From: Helicobacter muridarum
GTDB lineage: Bacteria; Campylobacterota; Campylobacteria; Campylobacterales; Helicobacteraceae
DNA length: 64,000 nucleotides
Reading direction: 5' to 3'
Assembly (NCBI RefSeq): GCF_000765805.2
Contig: NZ_JRPD02000002.1
Coordinates: 62,001-126,000 of the forward strand
A program made the position numbers and the translations under genes. The stretch's first letter is position 1; every line of letters starts with the position of its first letter. Positions 27,183-35,862 of the stretch are shown piece after piece. The notes under the pieces are model-generated. The model was given only the letters and a program-made list of their open reading frames with translations. It was not told the origin of the DNA and ran no database searches.

Positions 27183-27945
27183 TCGTTATAGTTAAATTGG
27201 GTGATTTTTGCTTCTTTTGCTATATCTATGGCTTAAGCTGTTATATCTGTAACTATTTTGTATTAACTTTATATGGGTCATATGTGCTTGACACTTGTTT
27301 TTTTGCAAATCCCTACTTAAAATCAAAATACAGAATATTTTCTATAGGCAGATTTTGTAATAGATTCACAAATAAGAGTCAAATATAGATATTGATGATT
27401 ATGTAATTCTTTAAAACTTTAGATAGACACATCTTGTTTAGATGAAATAAATAAAAGATTTATTAATGATTTTAAAGACAATGAAAGTTTGATGATGTTA
27501 TTGCAAAATCACAAATAATAAGAACAAAGAATATTTTGCTTCTATAGGCGTATTCGCATTGATTGAGGTAATATAATCTGCTTTATTAGATAGAATAGAT
27601 TCTAATATGCTTATAGCTAATTGCCAATCTTACTATCTTTTGCACTGTATATCCTTAAGTAAAACCAGAATTTCTATTTTACTAGTAAAAGTTTTATTCT
27701 GTAGTGATTTATAAGTTTATAAATATTGTCTCTGAGCTTGCCAATATCTCCCACTAATATAACATTTTGTAGCTGCTTACCAGAGATAGATAACGTATGA
27801 CATTAATAATTCTAAATTCTTTGGAGACGATAGGCTATTTGCAAGATTTGGTGAATAATGTATAAAATAAAAAAGCATTCGTCAGTGAATTGCTATATTT
27901 AAATATTGAACTGACGTTTTATATATGCTTGTAGTCTTGCATTGT
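27183..27945. other. 763-bp gene-poor stretch with possible gene remnants
   Basis: No complete gene is seen between minE and the convergent prpD. Short frames look like remnants: on the plus strand INKRFINDFKDNESLMMLLQ around 27450-27518; on the minus strand a segment around 27797-27678 containing LVGDIGKLRDNIYKLINHYR, followed by a frame change into KIEILVLLKDIQCKR. I cannot name the family of either. A terminator for prpD occupies 27873-27930. Confidence 0.35.
27873..27930 (-). terminator. Intrinsic terminator of prpD
   Basis: Read on the minus strand, AAGCAT...CGTCAGT, a loop, ACTGACG...ATGCTT, then a run of six T. It lies 16 bases after the prpD stop. Arms are CGTCAGT 27880-27886 and ACTGACG 27910-27916, with an outer AAGCAT/ATGCTT pair. 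Confidence 0.7.
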
Positions 27946-29394
27946 TTATAGGGAGAATAAATCACTAATTTCAACAAAAGGAGTTTTATATGCACTCTCA
28001 TTATTTGCAAATAATTCCTTGATTGTTTTACATTTCTTGGGGCTTAGGCGAGTTGCAATTGCGTTATTGAATTTATTAATAAGCAAAGGAATCCCCTCGC
28101 TTCTTCTTCGCTTATGTCCAACCGGGTAATCAATTTCTACCTTTTGGCTTTTCGACCCATCTTTATAAAAGATTTGAATGGCATTTGCGATTGAACGCTT
28201 GTCTTCTTCCAAATATTCTTTTGTGTATCTATTATCTACTTCAACAATCATCTTTTCACGAAGCTCATCAATTATTGGATTTGCAGCTATAGAATCCTCA
28301 TAATGTTCAGCTTTTAGCTCACCATAGATAAGCGGTATAGCCACCATATATTGGATGCAGTGATCCCTATCAGCTGGATTTGCAAGCTCGCCTACTTTAT
28401 TGATGATTCTGTGTCCAGACTCTTGTGTAGCTATAACTATTTTTTCAATATAGTTGAGCCTATCCTTAACCTCTTTGTGTAACTTCAGTGCGCATTCAAC
28501 TGCTGTTTGAGCGTGAAACTCGGCTGGGAAAGAGATTTTGAATAGGATGTTTTCCATGACATAGCTACCAAATTTCTGCTTTACAACAATTTTTTTGCCT
28601 TTCATGTTAACATCTTCAAATCCCCAAAATTTAGCTGATAGCACGGTTGGGTATCCCATTTCACCTTTTAGTGCCTTTAGAGCGAGATTTACGCCCCTAG
28701 CAGTTGCATCTCCAGCTGCCCAGCTTTTCCTTGAACCTGTATTTGGCGCATGGCGATAAGTTCTTAGTGAACATCCATCTACAAATGCTAGAGATATAGC
28801 ATTTCTCACTTCTTCGAAAGTTCCTCCTAGCATGTGGCATGCAACAGCTGTACTAGCAATCCTAACCAATAGCACATGATCTAATCCAACAGAATTAAAT
28901 GAATTTTCTAGTGCCAATACTCCTTGAATTTCATGCGCCTTTATCATATATGTTAGCACGTCTTTTAATGTTAAACCAGATTTTCCATCTCTGATATTTT
29001 TGCGGCTTATATAATCTGCTACAGCGTATATGGCTCCTAAATTATCGCTTGGATGTCCCCATTCTGCTGCTAGCCAAGTGTCGTTAAAATCAAGCCAACG
29101 CACCATAGTTCCAATATTAAATGCCCCTCTCTCTGGCTCTAGTTTGTAGCTAGTTCCGGGGACTTTTACGCCTTGTGCAAATTCTGCACCATCAACAACT
29201 GGACCCAGAAGTTTTGTGCATTGAGGAAATCCAAGTGCCAAAAGCCCGCAACCTAAAGTATCCATGAAACAATACTTAGCTGTTTCATAAGCTAAATCTG
29301 AATTGATTTTTTCCTCAACTACATATTTTGCTATATCTGTTAATAGTCTATCGAACTCGGCTCTTTTTGCTTCTAAAATACCCATATTTTCCAT
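27946..29394 (-). CDS. prpD: MmgE/PrpD family 2-methylcitrate dehydratase
   Basis: Dehydrates 2-methylcitrate in the methylcitrate cycle of propionate breakdown; the family also accepts citrate. Signatures are DTLGCGLLAL near residue 47, WLDFNDTWLAAEWGHPSDNLGAI near 115, and PGTSYKL. At 482 residues it is full length. AAGGA precedes the ATG by 8 bases. The gene stands alone: neither prpB, prpC nor acnD/prpF homologues are next to it, so a full pathway would need genes elsewhere, or it serves another hydroxy-acid. A dyad upstream (29452-29477) may be its operator. Confidence 0.92.
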   Translation of the reverse strand: MENMGILEAKRAEFDRLLTDIAKYVVEEKINSDLAYETAKYCFMDTLGCGLLALGFPQCTKLLGPVVDGAEFAQGVKVPGTSYKLEPERGAFNIGTMVRWLDFNDTWLAAEWGHPSDNLGAIYAVADYISRKNIRDGKSGLTLKDVLTYMIKAHEIQGVLALENSFNSVGLDHVLLVRIASTAVACHMLGGTFEEVRNAISLAFVDGCSLRTYRHAPNTGSRKSWAAGDATARGVNLALKALKGEMGYPTVLSAKFWGFEDVNMKGKKIVVKQKFGSYVMENILFKISFPAEFHAQTAVECALKLHKEVKDRLNYIEKIVIATQESGHRIINKVGELANPADRDHCIQYMVAIPLIYGELKAEHYEDSIAANPIIDELREKMIVEVDNRYTKEYLEEDKRSIANAIQIFYKDGSKSQKVEIDYPVGHKRRRSEGIPLLINKFNNAIATRLSPKKCKTIKELFANNESAYKTPFVEISDLFSL

Positions 29395-29451
29395 TGAATA
29401 ATCCTTAGTTATGATTGTTATGTATAGATTCTAAACATAAAGATCGTATTG

Positions 29452-29477
29452 TTTTGACAACAAAAGTGTTGCCAAAA
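29452..29477. promoter_or_regulatory. Operator-like dyad upstream of prpD
   Basis: TTTTGACAAC (29452-29461) and GTTGCCAAAA (29468-29477) are inverted repeats matching at 9 of 10 positions, separated by 6 bases. The dyad is about 60 bases upstream of the prpD start. Its geometry suits binding of a dimeric regulator. Confidence 0.45.
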
Positions 29478-29651
29478 GTTAGAAATCCCTAGGAAATCTA
29501 TGATTATTCTAACTTAAATACATTTTGATTCAATGGAACAAAAAGTAGTAAAAATACACAAAATCTACACATACAAGAAAATAATGTATAAAAAATATCC
29601 ATTCTTATTTTTCTTATGGATTTAACGTTTTAACAGCGAGCTTTATTGTAT

Positions 29652-29657
29652 TATAAT
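29652..29657 (+). promoter_or_regulatory. Minus-10 box TATAAT before nucleosidase-like gene
   Basis: A perfect TATAAT lies 56 bases upstream of the ATG at 29713, within a T/A-rich region typical of Helicobacter housekeeping promoters, which often lack a good minus-35 box. Confidence 0.5.
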
Positions 29658-29712
29658 GTGCTATGAATTATAGTAGTTTTGTGTTGTATTAAGATATATG
29701 CAAGGAAATATA

Positions 29713-30288
29713 ATGGTTGTTTGTGCAGGCAATGGCGAATCATTTGAATTTGCTAAAAGTATCGGTGTGGGAATTATTAATAGTGCTATGTGTCTTACTA
29801 GGATTTGCTTACAATATATGCCCAGAAATCTGCTGTTTATTGGGAGTGCGGGGAGCTATGATTCTAAATTAGAGATAGGCACATTATTTTTTAGCACACA
29901 TGCAACACAAATTGAAATGTCTTTTCTACAAAATCAGTCTTATACACCAATTGACAATAGCATATCTGTAGAGCTTGATGGTTTCGTTTCACATGAAACA
30001 CTTATAAGAGCCAATATATTGCAAGCAACAGTTAATTCTAGCAATTACATTACCAAAACATCGACATATAACGCAATGATGCTATCTGCAAATATTTTAC
30101 TTGAGAATATGGAGGCATTCAGTGTCTTTAGTGTTGCTAGATATTTTAATATTCCATGTTTGGCAATATTGTGTGTTAGCAATGTTGTATGCGAGGATTC
30201 TCATCAACAATGGATTAGAAATAGAGCATTGGTTGCTACTAGGTTTGAGGAAGTTATGCAAAGATTCCATATATTTTTGGATTCATAA
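29713..30288 (+). CDS. Nucleoside phosphorylase/nucleosidase-like protein
   Basis: A 191-residue protein resembling the PNP/UDP phosphorylase fold (as in MTA/SAH and futalosine nucleosidases). LLFIGSAGSYDSKLEIGTLFF matches the glycine-rich base-site strand and the ENMEAFSVFSVARYFNIPC segment matches the E-M-E...A ribose/substrate motif of the family, followed by SNVV. It is shorter than typical members (about 230). The start is ATG 29713 because AAGGA lies 6 bases before it; ATG 29698 lacks a site. It is followed after 72 bases by magIII, suggesting an operon for base or nucleoside salvage. The substrate is unknown. Confidence 0.72.
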   Translation: MVVCAGNGESFEFAKSIGVGIINSAMCLTRICLQYMPRNLLFIGSAGSYDSKLEIGTLFFSTHATQIEMSFLQNQSYTPIDNSISVELDGFVSHETLIRANILQATVNSSNYITKTSTYNAMMLSANILLENMEAFSVFSVARYFNIPCLAILCVSNVVCEDSHQQWIRNRALVATRFEEVMQRFHIFLDS

Positions 30289-30360
30289 ATTAGAGCAGAA
30301 ATTTTATGTAAGCGTTCCCATGTTTTTATTAGATTTAATAAATTATTAAAGGAATTGGAT

Positions 30361-31182
30361 GTGTATAAATGCAAAATATCAAATGGATATGAATTATTGT
30401 CATTCCTAAAAGCGCACTATTGTGTAGGTGATAGTGCTTCGTGGTGGTGGCCAAGCTTCCAATCTAAAAAGATCAAAGATGGAATAGAGATATGTGGCGG
30501 ATTATATTCTAGTGCTCCTAATCTATCTTTCTGTCTTGCTAGTATATTGGGACAAAATACTAGATATTCTAATGCTTGGACATCATTAATCAATCTTTAT
30601 TCATATTTTTTTGATATGTTAGATTCCATGTATAGTTTTAATCGTAGCGATGTGTTAGCATTTCACAACTATGAATATCCTAATCTTGCATTTATTTCTA
30701 GCTCAAAATGGCATGACTGTTTACTTAATATTATTTGTAATATGAATTTGTATACCATGGCGAGACTTATTTCTTCATCTGGATTTTATAATCAAAAATC
30801 TCATAGAATTATATTGCTATCAAGAAACATATTATATGATTTTGGCGGATTTGATAGATTCGCTAGGGAAGTTGATAGGACATGGTTACTTGAACAAAAA
30901 GGTATTGGCAATGAAAGTGCTTCTAGTATATTGAATTATGCTCTTAAACGAGATGAGATAGTTGTTGATAAATATACTCAAAAGTTGCTTGCTAGTTTGG
31001 GGCATGAATATATTAAGTATGAAGATATGCAGGCTTTCTTGCGTGAGAATCTAGACAATGCTAGGAATCTATATGACTTTGATATATCATTAGCACAGAT
31101 TATGGCACGCCTGCACGGCAAGATTGTAGAGCATTGTAAGCGACATAAGATAGGAAATTTTAATACGATTAATAATGTTTAA
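30361..31182 (+). CDS. magIII: MagIII-type 3-methyladenine DNA glycosylase (HhH-GPD)
   Basis: Base-excision repair glycosylase of the endonuclease III superfamily. ASWWWP near the N-terminus, SILGQNTRYSNAW, SSGFYNQKSHRI, the helix-hairpin-helix LLEQKGIGNESASSIL, VVDKYTQKLL (catalytic Asp region) and AQIMARLHGKIVE all match my memory of H. pylori MagIII (HP0602). It lacks the iron-sulfur cysteine cluster of Nth, as MagIII does. The start is GTG 30361, 7 bases after AAAGGA; TTG 30355 is only one base from that site. At 273 residues it is longer than H. pylori MagIII (about 218), through an insertion around residues 75-120. Confidence 0.88.
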   Translation: MYKCKISNGYELLSFLKAHYCVGDSASWWWPSFQSKKIKDGIEICGGLYSSAPNLSFCLASILGQNTRYSNAWTSLINLYSYFFDMLDSMYSFNRSDVLAFHNYEYPNLAFISSSKWHDCLLNIICNMNLYTMARLISSSGFYNQKSHRIILLSRNILYDFGGFDRFAREVDRTWLLEQKGIGNESASSILNYALKRDEIVVDKYTQKLLASLGHEYIKYEDMQAFLRENLDNARNLYDFDISLAQIMARLHGKIVEHCKRHKIGNFNTINNV

Positions 31183-31380
31183 GGCTGGTTTGAGCTATTG
31201 TTTTTATAAAGATAATTGATTTAATATTAGGAAGTTTTAGAATCTGCATAAAGATAAACATTTCTTAATCGTATTAATTTCTAAATAATCATCATTTTTG
31301 AAGTTTTGTATAATAAAATCCTAATGCACTAAGCAAAATTTTCTATAGTATCAAGATATTATTTATTGGCTTTATTTAGA

Positions 31381-31398
31381 ACAATAAAATTTTATTGT
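31381..31398. promoter_or_regulatory. 18-bp perfect palindrome
   Basis: ACAATAAAATTTTATTGT is a perfect palindrome in a gene-free region about 200 bases upstream of the FlgP-like gene and 200 bases after magIII. It could be a protein-binding site or part of a terminator. Confidence 0.35.
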
Positions 31399-31533
31399 AA
31401 TCAATATGTAGATTCTGGTTAGCCTTATCTTTGGTAATTAGAGTTGATTTGTTTTATAATGATGATCTTTATTTAGTATTTATCTCATAAATATTTGTAT
31501 TACTGCGCCTAAATGTTTGTAATCAGACAATAT

Positions 31534-31548
31534 GGCATGGTTTTTGCT
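31534..31548 (+). promoter_or_regulatory. Sigma-54 promoter of the FlgP-like gene
   Basis: TGGCATGGTTTTTGCTT has GG at 31534-31535 and GC at 31546-31547, separated by exactly 10 bases, and fits the sigma-54 consensus TGGCAC-N5-TTGCT well. The start codon is about 55 bases downstream. The same spacing occurs before both hook-type genes in this window. Confidence 0.8.
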
Positions 31549-31601
31549 TTTTCAAGAATGAATGCAAGGTTTGCATATATTTGAAAATAAGGATATTTAC
31601 A

Positions 31602-32423
31602 ATGAAAACAAAACTTCTAATAGCTTCAGTTCTTTCGACAATGATTTTAGCTGGTTGCATGGATTCAGGCTCAAGAGCAGATAATTCTGAATTAGTTCCG
31701 CCTGTAGCTGGAGGACCATCTCTTGCTCCATTGGCTGTGCCAACTTATCCACCTGTTGGTTATAATGCTAATCCAAACCTAATGGCATCTTCTCCTGTTG
31801 GACATAGTGGAATAATAGCACAGCCTACAACTCCACCTATGCCATCAATACCTGTATCTCAGCAATATGGTGGTATGCCAATGGCAGCAGGTCCTATGTT
31901 GCCAGCTTCTCAGTATGACTATAATCCTGCTCCAAGATATGATAGGGGAGATTATTCTCGTAACACAAAAGGCAATCATGGTGGATATGAGCATGGTGTT
32001 GAGAGGACAAATACACGCGATAGTTTTGATGATATGAGAAAAGTAAATGATAGCGATGTTTCTGTCGGGATTCAAAATTCTCCTTTGCTTACACCAAATA
32101 ATGTTATTGAGATTCAAGCAGTAGGAATGGGTGTAGCTCCAGAATCAACCATATCTCCAGCCCAAGCATTAGCTTTAGCAAAGAGAGCTGCAATTGTTGA
32201 TGCCTATAGGCAGATTGGTGAAAAAATGTATGGTATTAGAATCAATGCAAACGATACAATTCGGGACATGATTGCACAGAATTCAACTATAAAAGGTAGA
32301 GTTCAGGCTTTAATAAAGAACGCTGAAATTACGGAGACGGCCTATAAAGACGGATTGTGCCAAGTGAATATGGAGGTTAAGCTTGATGGCAGAATTTGGC
32401 ATCGTGTGTTAAATAATGGTTAG
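31602..32423 (+). CDS. flgP: FlgP-like LPP20-family lipoprotein
   Basis: Outer-membrane lipoprotein probably belonging to the flagellar basal disk. The signal peptide ends in the lipobox LAGC (Cys about residue 19). A Pro/Gly/Tyr-rich, low-complexity region (about 25-130) follows. The C-terminal LPP20 domain is NNVIEIQAVGMGVAPEST, AQALALAKRAAIVDAYRQIG and VQALIKNAEITET. These C-terminal strings match what I recall of Campylobacter FlgP, needed for motility. A sigma-54 promoter 55 bases upstream supports a flagellar role. Start at 31602, 8 bases after AAGGA. The low-complexity insert makes it longer than Campylobacter FlgP. Confidence 0.75.
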   Translation: MKTKLLIASVLSTMILAGCMDSGSRADNSELVPPVAGGPSLAPLAVPTYPPVGYNANPNLMASSPVGHSGIIAQPTTPPMPSIPVSQQYGGMPMAAGPMLPASQYDYNPAPRYDRGDYSRNTKGNHGGYEHGVERTNTRDSFDDMRKVNDSDVSVGIQNSPLLTPNNVIEIQAVGMGVAPESTISPAQALALAKRAAIVDAYRQIGEKMYGIRINANDTIRDMIAQNSTIKGRVQALIKNAEITETAYKDGLCQVNMEVKLDGRIWHRVLNNG

Positions 32424-32543
32424 GATTAGATTTAGTTAGATTCTATAAGAACGGAATTTGCTTAGCCCCTTAGATTTGTTATGGAAGTTTTTGTATCTTA
32501 TTAATTACATCAATTAAGTATGTTGTTGGTTAAACAAATTAAT

Positions 32544-32572
32544 GGGGGGGGTCCCATTAGATTTGCTATAAT
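32544..32572 (+). promoter_or_regulatory. Promoter with poly-G(8) tract at minus-35 position
   Basis: A run of eight G (32544-32551) is followed by TCCCATT and, 15 bases after the run, by a perfect TATAAT at 32567-32572. The G tract thus covers the minus-35 region. AATGGG and CCCATT also pair around it. It lies about 110 bases upstream of the lipoprotein gene at 32682. Tracts of this length are typically slippage-prone in Helicobacter and Campylobacter, so phase-variable transcription is plausible. Confidence 0.6.
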
Positions 32573-32681
32573 GTTTACTTATCTGATTGGCAAGTAAGCT
32601 TTAGAATCTCCTGGTGTTGGTCGATTTGCTAATTGCAGTAAATATAACAAAACAAAAAATAATTTGTTAAAGAGGTTGTGA

Positions 32682-33344
32682 ATGTATCGCTTGGTTTTAC
32701 GAGGTGCTATTGTATGTGCGTTAGGATTCATTATAAGCGCGTGTGCAGGCAATGATCCGGAATTGCAAATGCAAGGGAATCTTGATGGGATTCACTATAA
32801 AAATCCAAATATGGCATCAGGTAGTTATACTAAATCTGATACTACTTTCACTCCTCAAGAGCAAGAGCCTCAAAACATCATCACTAGCGAAGTGAAGTTG
32901 CTGTATATTAATACTGCTCCATTTAGGTTTTATGATTATGCTAGGCTAAATACTTATCAAAGCGGTTTAGTTAAGCTCGAATTATTCAAGTATGCTCAAA
33001 CCATTGGCAGCATTAGAGTTAAGGCTGGGAAGATGTGTGTTTTAACTGAATGTAGTTTTAAGTGGGTTATTTCTAAAAAGTTTTTTGGTGCGGTAAGTTA
33101 TGGCGATCTATTCGAAGATATTGTGTTTGGGCGTGATATTTTTGGCGGTAAGGGCAAACAAGTCGCTGGAAATGGTATCGTAGTGCAGAGGTTTCAGCAA
33201 TCAGGCGAAATGATATACTATGAGAGGCAACCAGGACATACCTTGTTTAAAAATATGACAACAGGTGTTACAATAGGCGTTGATAATTATGAGCCATTGT
33301 CTGTTGATAATGGTGTTCGGAATTCTCTATCCATACCACAGTGA
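32682..33344 (+). CDS. Putative lipoprotein under a poly-G promoter
   Basis: A 220-residue protein with a signal peptide and lipobox SAC-A (Cys about residue 21: FIISACAGND). No transmembrane helix follows, so it should be anchored to the outer or inner membrane facing the periplasm. The middle has YINTAPFRFYDYARLNTYQS and a Cys pair in KMCVLTECSFKW that could form a disulfide. I recall similar unnamed lipoproteins next to LPP20-type genes in Helicobacter but cannot name a function. Expression may be phase-variable because of the G8 tract in its promoter. The SPOR-NlpC/P60 gene follows after 95 bases. Confidence 0.75.
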   Translation: MYRLVLRGAIVCALGFIISACAGNDPELQMQGNLDGIHYKNPNMASGSYTKSDTTFTPQEQEPQNIITSEVKLLYINTAPFRFYDYARLNTYQSGLVKLELFKYAQTIGSIRVKAGKMCVLTECSFKWVISKKFFGAVSYGDLFEDIVFGRDIFGGKGKQVAGNGIVVQRFQQSGEMIYYERQPGHTLFKNMTTGVTIGVDNYEPLSVDNGVRNSLSIPQ

Positions 33345-33439
33345 TTCGTGTCCACTATATATTTTTGGAATCTGTTTTTTATTTAAGATTCATTATAATA
33401 TAGCCTTAATTTGTATCATATATTGCAAGGGGCTATATT

Positions 33440-34174
33440 ATGAGTGTGCTATTTATTTTCTCCATTTATTTCTTCTTGTATTTTGCTAATGCTTCTAGCC
33501 TTGAAGGCATAGCATCTAAAAATTACTATGCGAATATTGCATATAGTATTCAGGTTGGCAGCTTTAAGAGTTTGGAAAATGCATGGAATTTGTCTAATCT
33601 TCTTAGTAAAAAAGGACTTGATGCATTTTTTTTCAAGCAAGATGGCGTATATAAGGTTAGATTTGGTAATTTTTCAAGCGCAGATATTGCTAGAAAACAG
33701 GCTATGAATTATAGGAAGCATGGAATAATAAGTGATTTTTTTATTGTAAATCCAAAAACCTATGCCATTAATTTAAAAGAAAATCAAAGTAAAAAGTTTC
33801 ATATGGTTCGTAAGACTCTTGTGGAAAATGCTCATAGTTATATGGGCACACCATATAAATGGGGAGGATCATCTTCTAGCGGTTTTGATTGCAGTGGATT
33901 AGCTAGGGCTGTTTACAGATTGAATGGATTAGATTTACCACGTATTTCACAGGATCAGTTTCATGCGGGTAAGTTTGTTTTAAAGGCAAATTTACAACAA
34001 GGCGATTTGGTCTTTTTTACTACTAACAATGGCAAATCAGTTAATCATGTCGGAATCTACATTGGAAATGGAGAATTTATACATGCACCAGGCACAGGGA
34101 AAACTGTAACAAAGGCAAAGCTTGATAGTGCGTATTGGAAGAAAGTCTACAAAGGTGCAAGGACATATTTATAG
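33440..34174 (+). CDS. SPOR and NlpC/P60 domain cell-wall hydrolase
   Basis: A 244-residue secreted peptidoglycan endopeptidase. The signal peptide is residues 1-18. An N-terminal SPOR domain (about 33-100, IAYSIQVGSFKSLENAW) should target denuded glycan. The C-terminal NlpC/P60 domain (about 128-244) has the catalytic Cys in GFDCSGLARAVY, the His in NHVGIYIGNG, and a third polar residue in FIHAPGTGK. It probably cuts D-Glu-mDAP links at the septum. AAGGGG precedes the ATG. RecN starts 27 bases later. Confidence 0.9.
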   Translation: MSVLFIFSIYFFLYFANASSLEGIASKNYYANIAYSIQVGSFKSLENAWNLSNLLSKKGLDAFFFKQDGVYKVRFGNFSSADIARKQAMNYRKHGIISDFFIVNPKTYAINLKENQSKKFHMVRKTLVENAHSYMGTPYKWGGSSSSGFDCSGLARAVYRLNGLDLPRISQDQFHAGKFVLKANLQQGDLVFFTTNNGKSVNHVGIYIGNGEFIHAPGTGKTVTKAKLDSAYWKKVYKGARTYL

Positions 34175-34201
34175 CAAGTAAATAGATTTGTTGGAGTATT
34201 A

Positions 34202-35854
34202 ATGATTAAACGAGTCTTAATTAGTAAATCACCTACATTGTCTTATCTTGATATGGATTTTAATCCCGGATTTAACGTAATTAGTGGCGTAAGCGGTAGC
34301 GGAAAGTCTGTATTCCTTAACACAATACTTAGTGCCTTTGGGTTGAAAGAGCCGCAGGCAGAATTGATTGAGATAGGCTTAGAAATAGATCTTGATGCGT
34401 TTGGTATAGATTTAGAGGATTGGGGAATTTCTAATGAAATTGTTGATAGCGATAAGGAGATTGTTGTATCTATCTTAAAAAAAAGCAATACAAGATATTT
34501 TTTTAATAGACAATCAATTTCAAAGAAGAAGTTAAGTGAAATTGCTAAACACTTTATACATCATATAAGCATAAAGGATGCTAATGAGCTTGAGAGTAAG
34601 CAGATGTTGAGCATATTAGACGACATCGCCATTTGCAAGAATCCTAAACATCAAGATGCTTTATTCTTATATCAAGACGCATTTATAAGACTTAAGGAAT
34701 GTCACAAGGATTTGCGAGAGTTAGAATCTAAAGAGAAGAATATAGAGAGTCTAAAAGATTTTGCTCAATTTGAGATTGATAGAATCTCAAAAATAAATCC
34801 ATATCCTGGAGAATATGACAAGCTCTTGAATGATAAAAAGTTATTAAGTAAAAAAGAAAAAGTTTTGCAACACTGCAATGAAGCATTACAGGCACTTGAT
34901 AGATTAGATTGTATTTATAAGGCTCTTGAGATATTAGAGATAGATTCTAGTGTTTTTGAATCAACATTTCTTGAAATTACGGAGGGCATTGAGAGCGGGA
35001 TTGATAAATTTAAAAACTTGGATTTAGACCCAGAGAAATTATTAGAACGTATTTCCCAATTGTCCGACATTAATCGCAAATATGGTAGCGTAGAAAACGC
35101 GCTTACGCATTTAGAGTTACAAAGAAAAAAGCTAATGGAATATGAAAATATCTCTTTTGATAAAACTCAACTAGAAAAGCAGTATCAAAAATTATTACAA
35201 AATGCGCACGATCTGGCATTACTCTTGCATAATAATAGATTGGAATCTCTTGTGCTATTTGAAAAGCAGCTTAATAGATTTGGCAGGGATTTGAAGTTGC
35301 AAGCAATTGCTTTGCAATTACAATGTGCTATAGATATATCGCAAGAGATAGGTTATGATTCTTATGACATATCAAGCTTTAGTGAGAGTGGATATGATTC
35401 TTTGGAGATTTTTCTTGATTCTGCTCCAAAGAATCTGATCTCATCGGGAGAATATAATCGCTTGCGGTTGAGTATGCTATGCGTGCTTGCACAAAGCAGC
35501 AAGCAACAAGATAGTGCAAGTCATAACTTTCAATATAAACATAGAGGTATTCTTATACTTGATGAAATTGATGCTAATCTTAGCGGCGAGGAGAGTGAGG
35601 GTGTAGCAAATTTGCTTAGCTTTTTGTCTCAAAGTTATCAAATCTTTGCTATTTCTCATCAGCCTTTCATGCCATTGCTTAGTGATTTTCATTATTTGGT
35701 AAGTAAAGATTCTTATAACAATAGGCATATTGTATTGCTTGATGATGATGGAAAGATAGCAGAGATTGCCCGTATGATTAGTGGCTCTAATTTGGATAAA
35801 AATGCCTTAAGTTATGCAAAAACTTTGCTTGCACAAAAAAGAAAAAATAAATAG
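34202..35854 (+). CDS. recN: DNA repair protein RecN
   Basis: SMC-like ATPase in double-strand break repair. Walker A is GVSGSGKS at residues 29-36. Coiled coils occupy about 150-240 and 295-365. The ABC signature region is NLISSGEYNRLRLSML and Walker B is GILILDEIDANLSGEE, followed by FAISHQP (H-loop). At 550 residues it is normal. The next gene starts 8 bases later. Confidence 0.95.
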   Translation: MIKRVLISKSPTLSYLDMDFNPGFNVISGVSGSGKSVFLNTILSAFGLKEPQAELIEIGLEIDLDAFGIDLEDWGISNEIVDSDKEIVVSILKKSNTRYFFNRQSISKKKLSEIAKHFIHHISIKDANELESKQMLSILDDIAICKNPKHQDALFLYQDAFIRLKECHKDLRELESKEKNIESLKDFAQFEIDRISKINPYPGEYDKLLNDKKLLSKKEKVLQHCNEALQALDRLDCIYKALEILEIDSSVFESTFLEITEGIESGIDKFKNLDLDPEKLLERISQLSDINRKYGSVENALTHLELQRKKLMEYENISFDKTQLEKQYQKLLQNAHDLALLLHNNRLESLVLFEKQLNRFGRDLKLQAIALQLQCAIDISQEIGYDSYDISSFSESGYDSLEIFLDSAPKNLISSGEYNRLRLSMLCVLAQSSKQQDSASHNFQYKHRGILILDEIDANLSGEESEGVANLLSFLSQSYQIFAISHQPFMPLLSDFHYLVSKDSYNNRHIVLLDDDGKIAEIARMISGSNLDKNALSYAKTLLAQKRKNK

Positions 35855-35862
35855 GATATAAC

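Larger units (their letters stand above)
29395..29712. other. Divergent promoter region prpD / nucleosidase-like gene
   Basis: This 318-base stretch separates two divergently transcribed genes. No coding sequence is seen. It contains an operator-like dyad at 29452-29477 on the prpD side and a TATAAT at 29652-29657 facing the nucleosidase-like gene. Confidence 0.5.
31183..31601. other. 419-bp leader region of the FlgP-like gene
   Basis: No coding sequence is seen. The stretch contains an 18-base perfect palindrome at 31381-31398, the sigma-54 promoter at 31534-31548, and a short dyad ATGCAA-GGT-TTGCAT at 31562-31576 between that promoter and the start codon. Confidence 0.5.

Noticed and set aside
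27134-27388. 84-codon open frame overlapping minE
   Set aside because: It begins inside minE in another frame, is Cys/Tyr/Phe-rich and has no Shine-Dalgarno.
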